A stretch of DNA of 64,000 nt from positions 62,001 to 126,000 of the forward strand of contig JBAVAQ010000007.1 of the NCBI GenBank assembly GCA_049585795.1, read 5' to 3'. The DNA is from JABDBE01 sp049585795 (GTDB lineage Bacteria; Acidobacteriota; Terriglobia; Terriglobales; Acidobacteriaceae). The notes under the pieces were generated by a model. It was not told the DNA's origin, ran no database searches, and was given only the letters and a program-made list of their open reading frames with translations. Shown here piece by piece: positions 43,595 to 51,976 of the stretch. Within the stretch, counting starts at the first letter, position 1; each line of letters opens with the position of its first letter. The translations under genes and the position numbers were made by a program.

Positions 43595-45646
43595 CTACTC
43601 GCCGTTCGCGCCGCTGCTATTCTTCTGCTGCTCGAATGGTTTCTGCAAATACTTCCGCGCTTCCTCCAACGCACCTTGCGTGTTGTCGTTGGTTTGCAAG
43701 GCTTGGCGATATTCGTTGGTGGCGCGCTCGCGTTGCCCCGTAATGTCGAAGATCTTGCCCAATTGAATGTGGCTCCAAACCTCGGTCCAGCGCGGATCGT
43801 CGTCACCGTTGAGCGCATCCCGGTACGCATTAGCAGATGCCTGATAGTTCTTTTGCTGGAAGAACACCTCGGCGATGCGATAGTGTGCCAGAGAACTGTT
43901 CTTGTTGACGTCGAGCGCCTTGTTGTATTCCGTCAGCGCCCCCGCGAAATCGCCCTGTTGAACCAATGCCTGTCCCCGCATGATGGACGCCCGCAGCTTG
44001 ATGTCAGGCGAGTTCCTGAGCACGCGATTGTCGGGATCGATCGAAATCCGGCGCGGCTTGCCGAAGGTTTCCAGCGTGAACGCGGAATCGGTTCCTACTA
44101 CGTCAATACGCTTTTCTTCGGTCTTACCGTCGGTGTCGACTTTCAGCTCAACCGGCATGCGGAAAAGATCGAGATCCTGCGTGATCTGGCCCACGATCCG
44201 GAACCCAGCACAGCGTTGACCCGTAGGGCATCGGGTGCCCAGCCGGTAAACCGTGTACTTGGTCTTGAATTCGGGAGCGCCGGTGGAATCCAGCCACTGG
44301 GTGAAAAACCAGGTGAGTTTATCGCCGTACGTTTGTTCTGCGATGGCCGTGAAATCATCCAATGACGCTGACTTGCCCGCATATTTCGTGGCAAACGTGC
44401 GCATCGTCTGGTCGTACTTCTGGTCTCCCTCCACCCAGCGCAGCATGTGCAAAATCATCGCGCCCTTGTCGGTCGCCAGCGATTGGAATTCGGGTGAGAA
44501 CATATCCAGCTTGCCGATAGTCGCCAGCGGCACCGAGTCGTAGGCGAGCGCTCCCACCGACATATCTTTCACCACTTCTTCAAGGCCAGACGCCCCAGCG
44601 GCGTTTTCCACATAGCGCGCCTCAGAGTACCGGGCGAAGCCATCGCACAACCACCAGTCGTCAACGGAGGCGGGGCTCACCGAAACTCCCCACCACTGAT
44701 GCGCGATGGTGTTCGCCAGCAACCGATAATTTACTTTGTCGGTTACGGCGCGGCTCGCAATCGCCGCTATTTCCGGCGCCCACGCCGCAGGGACGGTGTC
44801 GTCCGGAATCTCTACAATTTTCAGGCTTGGCGAAGGCGCTACACCATAAAGCGTTATGAAGTAAGTAAATTCTTTGATCGCCGTCTCGGCGTACATCGCG
44901 CCCAGATTCTGGTGGACCGGCTTGAAAAACACGTGCAGGTCGACTCCGGCCTCGTCGCTCTTGAATTCCTCAAACGTTCCCGCAACGATGGTCCCGGGGA
45001 AACTGGGTTTGTCCCAGGTAAACGTGTAGGTCTTCGTAGGCAAGGTGCTTGCGGCCGACTTCTTAGATGAAACCGTTTCGCTGGCCGTTTCCTTCCCGCT
45101 GCCAATCACTACCATGTGGGCAGGCACGGTGATGTTCATGGTCGCTGTGAAGCGGTTGATGCCATAGGCATTCACCGGGAACCAGCGCCCGGCGTAGAGG
45201 AGGTAACTGGTGTCATCGTTGATCGAGGCCAGCTTCAGCCCTTGCACCGGACTGTCGTCGGCGGAGTCGAGCGTGCCATCGTATTCAAATGTCAGGCTGG
45301 TGGAGCTGCTTTTGCTGAGCGGCTTCGACAACTGCACCCGCACGGTAAAATCCTGCGAGATGCGCTCGGCGGATAGCGTTTTGCCAGTATCGTCAGTCAC
45401 CTTAGTCACGCGCAAACCGTTGTTCAGCTCAAACGTAGCTGCGGTGACGTCTTCCAGGGCCGTGAACTTCACCTTTGCGCGAGCGGAGATTTTATGAATA
45501 TGGGGCGTCAATTCTGCATCGATTTGATAGTCGTCCACCCGCAGCCGACTTCGCTCGGCTGCCAGTGCGGGTAACGAAACTAACAAAAGCGATAAAACCA
45601 GAAGGCAAGTAAGGGCCCGACGCTGGCGTCGAGGATCAAAGAACAT
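43595..45646 (-). CDS. M1 aminopeptidase-like protein lacking the zinc motif, with C-terminal TPRs
   Basis: A 683-residue exported protein with signal peptide (LTCLLVLSLLLVSLPALAA). The N-terminal beta-saddle domain and the thermolysin-like domain follow the M1 family, but the HExxH...E motif is degenerate: the aligned segment is LLANTIAHQWWG (His to Asn 312, catalytic Glu to Thr 313, only His 316 kept) and the third ligand in the usual NEGFA is CDGFA (Asp 335). The exopeptidase GAMEN motif is also absent. The last 140 residues form TPR repeats (GDFAGALTEYNKALDVN, KNYQASANAYRDAL). It is probably a periplasmic binding or scaffold protein rather than a peptidase. Confidence 0.82.
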   Translation of the reverse strand: MFFDPRRQRRALTCLLVLSLLLVSLPALAAERSRLRVDDYQIDAELTPHIHKISARAKVKFTALEDVTAATFELNNGLRVTKVTDDTGKTLSAERISQDFTVRVQLSKPLSKSSSTSLTFEYDGTLDSADDSPVQGLKLASINDDTSYLLYAGRWFPVNAYGINRFTATMNITVPAHMVVIGSGKETASETVSSKKSAASTLPTKTYTFTWDKPSFPGTIVAGTFEEFKSDEAGVDLHVFFKPVHQNLGAMYAETAIKEFTYFITLYGVAPSPSLKIVEIPDDTVPAAWAPEIAAIASRAVTDKVNYRLLANTIAHQWWGVSVSPASVDDWWLCDGFARYSEARYVENAAGASGLEEVVKDMSVGALAYDSVPLATIGKLDMFSPEFQSLATDKGAMILHMLRWVEGDQKYDQTMRTFATKYAGKSASLDDFTAIAEQTYGDKLTWFFTQWLDSTGAPEFKTKYTVYRLGTRCPTGQRCAGFRIVGQITQDLDLFRMPVELKVDTDGKTEEKRIDVVGTDSAFTLETFGKPRRISIDPDNRVLRNSPDIKLRASIMRGQALVQQGDFAGALTEYNKALDVNKNSSLAHYRIAEVFFQQKNYQASANAYRDALNGDDDPRWTEVWSHIQLGKIFDITGQRERATNEYRQALQTNDNTQGALEEARKYLQKPFEQQKNSSGANGE

Positions 45647-45755
45647 TCAGGAACGTCTCCCGGGAAATCCCGCAGGTCTCTAAGCTCTATGATGAAGATT
45701 GTTACGCAAAAGATGCTGGTAGGACAAGGGTTAGGTGTTTTTTAATCAATCCCAT

Positions 45756-45905
45756 CGTCATTCCGAGAAGCGAAGCATACGCGATTCCGGTAGCTGCCTG
45801 GGTTCCGCCCCCCAATTATTGTCATTCCGAGGAGCGTGGCGACGAGGAACCTGGTTTTGCCTAGCGACGCGAAAACCCTCGGCCCTCGTTTCATTCGTGA
45901 TGACA
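45756..45905. repeat. Dispersed repeat, family D (GTCATTCCGAG type), two partial copies
   Basis: CGTCATTCCGAGAAGCGAAG begins at 45756, and a second copy runs from GTCATTCCGAGGAGCG at 45821 through GACGAGGAACCTGG to TGATGACA at 45898-45905. The related element at 55217-55339 shares both ends (GTCATTCCGAGCG and GGGATGACA). Both lie between genes. Confidence 0.6.
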
Positions 45906-45919
45906 GATGCCAGCAGTTC

Positions 45920-45941
45920 GAGACGTAGCAAGCTATGTCTC
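45920..45941. repeat. Palindromic repeat, family C, overlapping the lpxB stop
   Basis: GAGACGTAGCAAGCTATGTC followed by TC is a near-perfect palindrome. Related palindromes occur at 49259-49284 and 49305-49328. The lpxB stop codon (45933-45935) and its last few codons lie within it. Confidence 0.7.
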
Positions 45942-47153
45942 TACAGTCGAGCCCTGCATCACCGCGACAATCGCCTCGGCCGCGCGTTCCGCCGGATGAA
46001 GCGCTTCTGAATCCGACCCTCGCAGCATGGTTTTTACGTGCGCTAAACCTTCAATCATCTGCGTGCGGGCCGCACCATCCTGAAGAATCTCTCTGAGCCT
46101 CGCGACTACATTTTCAGCCGTGAAGTCATGCTGCACCAACTCCGGCACAACTTCTCGCCCGGCAATCAAGTTGACCATGGCAAAGTGCGGTACTCTAACT
46201 CGCGGCCGTCCCAGCAAATAAGTCAACGGAGACACGCGATAGACCATCACGAACGGCGTGCCCATAATCGCGGCTTCCATCGTGGCCGTGCCGCTCGCAA
46301 TGATGCCGGCGCGAGAGTGACCCAGGGCAGGCAGTGCGTCGCTGACCAAATGGAGGGGCTCACGGCCCATCAGCGATTCAAGAAAGCTACGATCCAACGT
46401 AGGAGCGATCGGGAGCAGGAATTCGTATCCCGAACCCAGCTTTGAGACCGATTCCAGAATTCCTGGCAGATTCATCCGGACTTCTTTCTTGCGGCTGCCC
46501 GGCATAACGGTGATCCATGGTTTCGTTGCGTCCAGCTTGCGCGTCGCGGCGTAACTGTCGCGATCAGTTGAAGGTGGGCACAGATCGGCCAGCGGATGGC
46601 CCACGAACATCGCGTCAACGCCACGGTCGCGATAAAATTTTTCTTCAAAGGGGAAAATTACCAGCGCCTTGTCGACGTATTTGCGCAGCAACCGTACCCG
46701 CCCCTGCCGCCACGCCCAGAACTGCGGGCAAACGTAATACACCACAGGAATGCCCCGCTTGCGCATTCGCCGGGCGACGCGCCAGTTGAAAGCGGGAGAA
46801 TCGATGACGATGGCGAGATCAGGCTGACGCTTGTCCGCCTCCGCGATCAGCTTGTGGAACAATCGATAGATTTTAGGCAGATGGCTGACGATCTCGGAAA
46901 CGCCCACGACCGCAAGATCCTTCGCGTCCACTACGGTGACGCATCCGGCAGCCCGCATCCGATCCCCACCCACCCCAAAGAACTCGAGCCCTTGCGTGGG
47001 GACAGCCGCCAGAGCCTGCCCTGAGCGAAGCCGAAGGGGCTGTCCAGTGGAGCGCAGCTCCGTAGTCAACCCAAATCGACGCCGTAAAGCTTCGATGAGC
47101 TGCGCCCCATACATTTCACCAGAGGCTTCACCCGCGGAGATCAGAATTCGCAC
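45933..47153 (-). CDS. lpxB: Lipid-A-disaccharide synthase, with an in-frame repeat insertion
   Basis: A 406-residue GT19 glycosyltransferase that joins UDP-2,3-diacylglucosamine and lipid X to form the lipid A disaccharide. Motifs: N-terminal VRILISAGEASGEMYGAQLI, FGVGGDRMRAAG, SPAFNWRVARRMRKRGIP, YYVCPQFWAWRQGRV, VMPGSRKKEV and ASGTATMEAAIMGTPFVMVY. About 25 residues (including PLRLRSGQALAA) between the first helix and the second strand are encoded by a composite palindromic repeat (46996-47061), which explains the excess over the usual length near 380. The GTG at 47153 begins the fold; longer frames upstream run through another palindrome. Confidence 0.93.
   Translation of the reverse strand: MRILISAGEASGEMYGAQLIEALRRRFGLTTELRSTGQPLRLRSGQALAAVPTQGLEFFGVGGDRMRAAGCVTVVDAKDLAVVGVSEIVSHLPKIYRLFHKLIAEADKRQPDLAIVIDSPAFNWRVARRMRKRGIPVVYYVCPQFWAWRQGRVRLLRKYVDKALVIFPFEEKFYRDRGVDAMFVGHPLADLCPPSTDRDSYAATRKLDATKPWITVMPGSRKKEVRMNLPGILESVSKLGSGYEFLLPIAPTLDRSFLESLMGREPLHLVSDALPALGHSRAGIIASGTATMEAAIMGTPFVMVYRVSPLTYLLGRPRVRVPHFAMVNLIAGREVVPELVQHDFTAENVVARLREILQDGAARTQMIEGLAHVKTMLRGSDSEALHPAERAAEAIVAVMQGSTVET
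46996..47061. repeat. Composite palindromic repeat (family A with family B inside), within lpxB
   Basis: The outer part matches the element at 61732-61775: GTGGGGACAGCCGCC, then GGCTGTCC, then a small hairpin (GGAGC-GCA-GCTCC at 47049-47061). Between the two stem arms lies a copy of family B (47012-47039, GAGCCTGCCCTGAGCGAAGC then CGAAGGGG). Total length keeps the lpxB frame open. Confidence 0.75.
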
Positions 47154-47182
47154 GGGAGCATTGTAAAGACAATCTCGATTCC

Positions 47183-47264
47183 GTGTAGGCGCGAGCGTCC
47201 TCGCTCGTGCTCCCTTGCGAAGATGTCGGCGACGAAGCACGAGCGAAGACGCTCGCGTCCACAC
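47183..47264. repeat. Long inverted repeat between the ABC exporter and lpxB
   Basis: Arms 47183-47210 and 47237-47264 pair at 25 of 28 positions around a 26-base loop (core GCGAGCGTCCTCGCTCGTGC). The right arm ends directly at the exporter's stop codon. As RNA this would be a strong stem between two co-directional genes, so it could end transcription or protect an RNA 3' end. Confidence 0.75.
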
Positions 47265-49181
47265 TTAGTCGTCTGCCCCGGCCGTCACCTGGGAACCGGA
47301 AGCAACTTCCTGGTCTTTGTATTGCAGTTGATAAAGCTTGTAATAAATGCCGTGCTGGGCGAGGAGTTGCTGGTGAGAACCCATCTCGCGCACCTGGCCC
47401 TTGTGCATCACGATGATCTTGTCGGCGCGCTGAATCGTCGAAAGCCGGTGGGCGATGATCACCGAGGTTCGGCCTTCGACCATGCGGCTCAGGGCATCGC
47501 GCACCCGGAATTCGGTTTCCGTATCTACGCTGGACGTGGCTTCGTCGAGAACCAAAATCTTGGGATCGTGCGCCAGTGCGCGAGCGAACGAGATGAGCTG
47601 TTTTTGTCCCGTCGAGAGCGTGCTGCCGCGTTCGCGGACTTCTTCGTCGAATCCGTTGGGCAGCGTGCGGATGAAGTCGGCGAGGTTCACATCTTCCGCA
47701 GCCTTTTCCACGTCCTCGTCGTCAATGTCGGAGGTGCCCAAGCGAATGTTGCTGGCCACCGTTCCACTGAACAGAAACGGATCCTGCAGCACCACGCCAA
47801 AACGGAGGCGAAGATCGGCGAGGTCCATTTCCTTGACGTCGACTCCGTCAATCCTGATCGCGCCTTTCTGTACGTCGTAGAAGCGCATGAGCAGCGAAAT
47901 GATCGTGGTCTTGCCGGCTCCGGTATGGCCGACAAAGGCGACGGTCTCGCCAGGTTCGATCGTGAAGCTGACGTCGCGGAGGACCCAATCGGGGCTCGAC
48001 GTAGTCGAGCTTTGCTCGACCGGATGGCCGGGGGCGGCCGTCCCCACGCGATCGTTCGCTGGAATTGAGCGATACGCGAACCACACGTGGTCGAACTCGA
48101 TGCGACCGAGGCCCTTCGGAGATTTCGTCACAACGGGGGGAATGATTTCCGCTGGGGTGTCGAGCAGCTTGAAAATGCGCTCGCTCGAAGCCATTGCCGA
48201 CTGCAGGATGTTGTACTTTTCACTGAGGTCCTGAATGGGCCGGAAGAAGCGCTGCGCATACTGGATGAAGGCGACCAAAACGCCAAGCGTGGTGGTGTTG
48301 CGGATGACGTCATTGCCGCCGAACCAAATAACGCTAGCGATCGCAATTGCGGAAAGAATCTCGACCACGGGATAGTAGACGGCGTGCGCCATGATCGCGT
48401 CTTTGTAGGCGTCCATGTGGACGGCGTTCACTTCGGAAAACTTGTCATAGGCGCGTTCTTCGCGATTGAAAAGCTGCAGCACGACCATGCCGCTCACGTG
48501 TTCCTGCAGATATGCATTGATGCGGGCGATGGCCACGCGAATACGCCGGTAGGAGTCACGAACCCGGTCGCGAAAAAGCTTGGTCGCGATGCCAATCAGA
48601 GGCAGCACGGCAAAAGTGATCAGTGCCAGCTTCCAGTTCATCTGCAGCATGATTGCAATAATGCCGGCCAGCACGAAGACATCTTCGAAAATTGAGACAA
48701 CGCCCGAAGTGAACATTTCATTCACTGCGTCCACGTCGGTGGTGACGCGCGTGACTAGGCGGCCGACGGGGTTTTTATCGTAAAAACCGATGTGCATGCG
48801 CTGCAGGTGACGGAAAATCTGGGCGCGCATATCGAACATGGTCTTCTGTCCCGCCCACTGCATGTAATAAGTTTGGAGATATTCCAGAAGAAAACTGAAG
48901 ATCAGAAGGCCGACGTAAAGGGCGGCGATCTGCGCGATCCCCACCAGCGCCTTACTGCTCAAGAAACGATCCAGCGGCGTATGTAATCCACGTACTGGCG
49001 CCAGATAGCGGTCGACTACGACCTTGGTGAGATAAGGTCCGAGAACGTCAGCACCAGCCTTGAGCAAGATGGAACCCAGCGCAATCCCAACCTGCCACTT
49101 GTAGGGACGCAGGTAGGTGAGCAGCCGTTTCATCAACCGGCTGTCATACGCTTTGCCTAATACTTCTTCTTCTGAGGCCAT
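47265..49181 (-). CDS. MsbA-like ABC exporter with an in-frame repeat insertion
   Basis: A 638-residue fused permease-ATPase. Six membrane helices (about 30-340) precede an ATPase with Walker A GHTGAGKTT (about 417), Q-loop VLQDPFLF, signature LSTGQKQ (Thr in place of Gly in LSGGQ), Walker B ILVLDEATSSVD and H-loop AHR. Its place 112 bases before lpxB suggests lipid A or lipid flipping, but multidrug export is also possible. About 25 residues between the A-loop tyrosine (WFAYR) and VLRDVSF (GTAAPGHPVEQSSTTSS region) are encoded by a palindromic repeat at 47994-48046. The length exceeds typical homologues (about 580-600) accordingly. Confidence 0.88.
   Translation of the reverse strand: MASEEEVLGKAYDSRLMKRLLTYLRPYKWQVGIALGSILLKAGADVLGPYLTKVVVDRYLAPVRGLHTPLDRFLSSKALVGIAQIAALYVGLLIFSFLLEYLQTYYMQWAGQKTMFDMRAQIFRHLQRMHIGFYDKNPVGRLVTRVTTDVDAVNEMFTSGVVSIFEDVFVLAGIIAIMLQMNWKLALITFAVLPLIGIATKLFRDRVRDSYRRIRVAIARINAYLQEHVSGMVVLQLFNREERAYDKFSEVNAVHMDAYKDAIMAHAVYYPVVEILSAIAIASVIWFGGNDVIRNTTTLGVLVAFIQYAQRFFRPIQDLSEKYNILQSAMASSERIFKLLDTPAEIIPPVVTKSPKGLGRIEFDHVWFAYRSIPANDRVGTAAPGHPVEQSSTTSSPDWVLRDVSFTIEPGETVAFVGHTGAGKTTIISLLMRFYDVQKGAIRIDGVDVKEMDLADLRLRFGVVLQDPFLFSGTVASNIRLGTSDIDDEDVEKAAEDVNLADFIRTLPNGFDEEVRERGSTLSTGQKQLISFARALAHDPKILVLDEATSSVDTETEFRVRDALSRMVEGRTSVIIAHRLSTIQRADKIIVMHKGQVREMGSHQQLLAQHGIYYKLYQLQYKDQEVASGSQVTAGADD
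47994..48046. repeat. Palindromic repeat, family A, inside the MsbA-like gene
   Basis: Three adjacent stems: GCTCGAC-GTA-GTCGAGC (47994-48010), GTCGAGC-TTT-GCTCGAC (48004-48020) and GGATGGCCG pairing with CGGCCGTCC (48022-48044, one mismatch). On the coding strand it reads GTGGGGACGGCCGCC followed by CCGGCC..., homologous to 61732-61775 and to the outer part of 46996-47061. Confidence 0.75.
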
Positions 49182-49258
49182 GGGCGGCTAGTTGGCGCTT
49201 CTGTCTAAAGATACCCTACATAGATGGGAAAGTAGCCACGGAAGATGAAAAAGCTTTC

Positions 49259-49328
49259 TGTAGAGACGTAACTTGTTACATCTCATTCAGGTCGCCGCAC
49301 GTGCGGAGACGTAGCACGCTACATCTCC
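49259..49328. repeat. Palindromic repeats, family C (two copies)
   Basis: Copy 1: TGTAGAGACGTAACTTGTTA plus CATCTC (49259-49284). Copy 2: GGAGACGTAGCACGCTACAT plus CTCC (49305-49328). A short CCGCAC/GTGCGG palindrome sits between them. Copy 2 ends on the first base of the fabF stop triplet. A third family member is at 45920-45941. Confidence 0.7.
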
Positions 49329-50581
49329 TACGCGATTTTTCGCAATACCAGCGCGGAGTTTTTCGATCCGAATCCCACGCAATTGCAGATCGCATGCTCG
49401 ATCTGAGCTTTCCGGTCTACGTCGGGCACATAATCCAAATCGCACTCGGGGTCCGAGACGTCGAGGTTAATGGTTGGGGGAATCTTTCCATGCTCCATCG
49501 CGATTAGAGTTGCAGCCAGGCCGGCTGAGCCGCAGGCGCCCTGGGCGTGTCCGATCTGCGACTTCAGTCCGGACATCGGAATCCGGCTTGCGTTCACTCC
49601 AAGAGCGAGCTTCAGGGCACGGGTCTCGACTCGATCATTCATCTCCGTGGAGGTCCCGTGAAGATTTACATATTGAACGTCCTCGGCTGCGATGCCTGCC
49701 TCTTCAAGGGCTAGAGTGATGGCGCGTGCAGGCTCTTCCGGCGAGTCGCTCATACGGACTCGATGAAATGCCTCGCAAGTAGAAGCGTACCCCGTAATTT
49801 CGGCGTAGATCCGCGCGCCGCGCGCACGGGCATGCACGTAGTCCTCGAGGATAAACATCCACGATCCCTCGGCAATCACAAAGCCATCGCGGTCGGCGGA
49901 AAATGGACGTGAGGCGCGCTCCGGAGCCTGGTTCCAGGACTGTGTGAGGGCCCGCAGAAGAGTGTAGCCCTTGATGATACCTGCCGTGATCGGCGAATCC
50001 ACGCCGCCAACCAGGAACATCGGCTGCACCCCAGCCTGAATGTGCTGAAAGGCATAACCCAGGGCGTCGGTCGATGAAGTACACCCAGCAGTGACCACAT
50101 GGCTGTAGCCGCGAAAACCGAAGCGCATGCTGATCTCACTCGGGATCGTGCCCATGGTTCCACTTGGAATGCAGAACAGGCTGACCTGCTTGAAGTGGCC
50201 GGAATACCACAGCCGGTATTGTTCTTCGGAGAATTCTTGTGCGCCGCCGCCGGTGCCGAGGATCACGCCGATCTCGCGCTTCTCCTCCATCGACATGGCA
50301 GTCGGGTCCAGTCCAGAGTCTCGAATGGCTTCGCTCGATGCGGCCACGGCCAGAGGGACAACCCGAGAAACGTGCTTGCGCTCGCGAGCATCGACCCAAG
50401 CCAGTTCGTCGAACTCGGGAATCTCGCCCGCAATGTGTACCGGAAGGTCGGAAGGATCGAAGCGCGAAATTCGCTTGACCCCGGATTTTCCTGCGAGAAT
50501 GGCGCGGCAGAAAGCTTCCTTACCAATGCCGTTGGGGCTGACCACGCCCATTCCAGTAATCACCACACGCGGAAGGGTCAT
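49328..50581 (-). CDS. fabF: Beta-ketoacyl-ACP synthase II (FabF-like)
   Basis: A 417-residue elongating condensing enzyme. It opens with VVITGMGVVSPNGIGKEAF; the catalytic Cys is in VVTAGCTSSTDALGYA (about 167), the two His in YVNLHGTSTEMND and KSQIGHAQGACGSAG; the C-terminus has NCVGFGSKNSALVLRK, a variant of the usual NSFGFGG. Length is normal for FabF. fabH is 5.7 kb away on the opposite strand and no acpP is adjacent, so this could be a secondary synthase, for example for a specialised lipid. The start ATG is at 50581. Confidence 0.9.
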   Translation of the reverse strand: MTLPRVVITGMGVVSPNGIGKEAFCRAILAGKSGVKRISRFDPSDLPVHIAGEIPEFDELAWVDARERKHVSRVVPLAVAASSEAIRDSGLDPTAMSMEEKREIGVILGTGGGAQEFSEEQYRLWYSGHFKQVSLFCIPSGTMGTIPSEISMRFGFRGYSHVVTAGCTSSTDALGYAFQHIQAGVQPMFLVGGVDSPITAGIIKGYTLLRALTQSWNQAPERASRPFSADRDGFVIAEGSWMFILEDYVHARARGARIYAEITGYASTCEAFHRVRMSDSPEEPARAITLALEEAGIAAEDVQYVNLHGTSTEMNDRVETRALKLALGVNASRIPMSGLKSQIGHAQGACGSAGLAATLIAMEHGKIPPTINLDVSDPECDLDYVPDVDRKAQIEHAICNCVGFGSKNSALVLRKIA

Positions 50582-50717
50582 TAGTTTGTAGTTCCTACCA
50601 CGGAGTTATACAAAATACAAATCGGACTGGCGCTACTAAATTCCAACATCCCCATCAACCTTCCTTTCGGAAGCGGCTTGCCTTCGCCGCGTCCCCGCCG
50701 TGGGATAATCATTTGAG

Positions 50718-51917
50718 ATGCCGCTCGGGCTGTACATCTCCGTGCCATTCTGTCGCACCAAGTGCAGCTATTGCAACTTTGCTTCGGACGTCTTTTCCCG
50801 TTCCGTCTTCCAGCGCTATGTCGACCGCGTATGCGCTGACATCAAACGTGCCGACGCGACTGTAACACAGATGGACGGGCGCATTGAGCCGATTGTCGAC
50901 TCCATCTACTTGGGCGGCGGAACTCCTACTTTACTCGATATTGCGCAGCTGCGGCAGCTGTTTATGACGATTTCGCAAAATTTCGAGGTTCAGGCGAACG
51001 CCGAGATTACCATGGAATGCGCGCCCGGCACACTGAATCGTGGTGTTCTTGAGGCCTTCCAGCAATGCGGCGTGAATCGCGTGAGCCTGGGTGTGCAGTC
51101 GTTTGTGGATCAAGAAGCGGCTTCGGTCGGACGTTTGCATAACCGACAGACCGTTCTCAATGACGTTGCAAAGCTGCGCGCCGCCGGGATTACCAACATC
51201 AACATCGACCTGATCGCGGGGTTGCCGCATCAGACCGCTGATAGCTGGACATTTTCGGTGGAGCAGATGATTGCCGTAAATGCGCCACATGCCAGTGTCT
51301 ACATGCTCGAAGTGGATGAAGATTCTCGCCTGGGCCGCGAATTGATCGCTGGCGGGGCGCGCTACCACGCTCACTTTGTGCCCGATGACGACCTCACAGC
51401 GGATTTGTACGTGATGGCTTGCGAGCGGCTCGACGCAGCGGGAGTGCAGCAACATGAGATCTCCAACTTCGCCAGCCCGGGACACGAGTCGCGGCACAAT
51501 CTGAAGTACTGGACGCGGCAGCCTTATCTGGGATTTGGCGTTGATGCGCACTCAATGCTGCCGGTTTTGGATAGCAAAGCCGAAGCAGTGCGATTTTCCT
51601 CTCCTGATTCACTCGAGGCATACGTGGCCGGAGGGCCTCTTAGTCGCACCCGAGTGTCACCTGCCGCGGCGCTTGAGGAGACATTCTTTCTGGGCCTGCG
51701 GCTGAACCGAGGAGTCGATTTGTGGCAAGTTGCAGCACAGTTTGGAGAAGATGCGATCGCGGGTTTTTCGGAGCCGATTGGCGATTTCGTCCGGTCGGGG
51801 TTGATGGTGCGGCAGGAGGACGTGATTCGTCTGACGCCAAGGGGTCGGCTTCTTTCTAACGAAGTGTTTGAGCGGTTCGTTTCCGTTCAGGAGCCTGCCA
51901 GCAGCGTTTCTGGTTGA
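50718..51917 (+). CDS. hemW: HemW-type radical-SAM protein (coproporphyrinogen oxidase-like)
   Basis: A 399-residue radical-SAM protein with the cluster motif CRTKCSYCNF near the N-terminus, SIYLGGGTPTLL, ITMECAPGTL, RVSLGVQSF and INIDLIAGLPHQT. It starts directly with the core domain (YISVPFC) and lacks the N-terminal extension of true HemN, which favours HemW, a heme-binding chaperone for heme insertion. The C-terminal HemN_C region (EETFFLGLRLNRGVDL) is present. It is convergent with the FRG gene. Confidence 0.9.
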   Translation: MPLGLYISVPFCRTKCSYCNFASDVFSRSVFQRYVDRVCADIKRADATVTQMDGRIEPIVDSIYLGGGTPTLLDIAQLRQLFMTISQNFEVQANAEITMECAPGTLNRGVLEAFQQCGVNRVSLGVQSFVDQEAASVGRLHNRQTVLNDVAKLRAAGITNINIDLIAGLPHQTADSWTFSVEQMIAVNAPHASVYMLEVDEDSRLGRELIAGGARYHAHFVPDDDLTADLYVMACERLDAAGVQQHEISNFASPGHESRHNLKYWTRQPYLGFGVDAHSMLPVLDSKAEAVRFSSPDSLEAYVAGGPLSRTRVSPAAALEETFFLGLRLNRGVDLWQVAAQFGEDAIAGFSEPIGDFVRSGLMVRQEDVIRLTPRGRLLSNEVFERFVSVQEPASSVSG

Positions 51918-51976
51918 TTGTGGCTCGGCCTTGCGGCACGCCGCTGCAGTTCTCGCTTAGATTCTGCGGCGGTCAG

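Noticed and set aside
47154..47264. N-terminal 37 residues upstream of the lpxB GTG
   Set aside because: This stretch translates the long inverted repeat; LpxB homology starts at the GTG at 47153.
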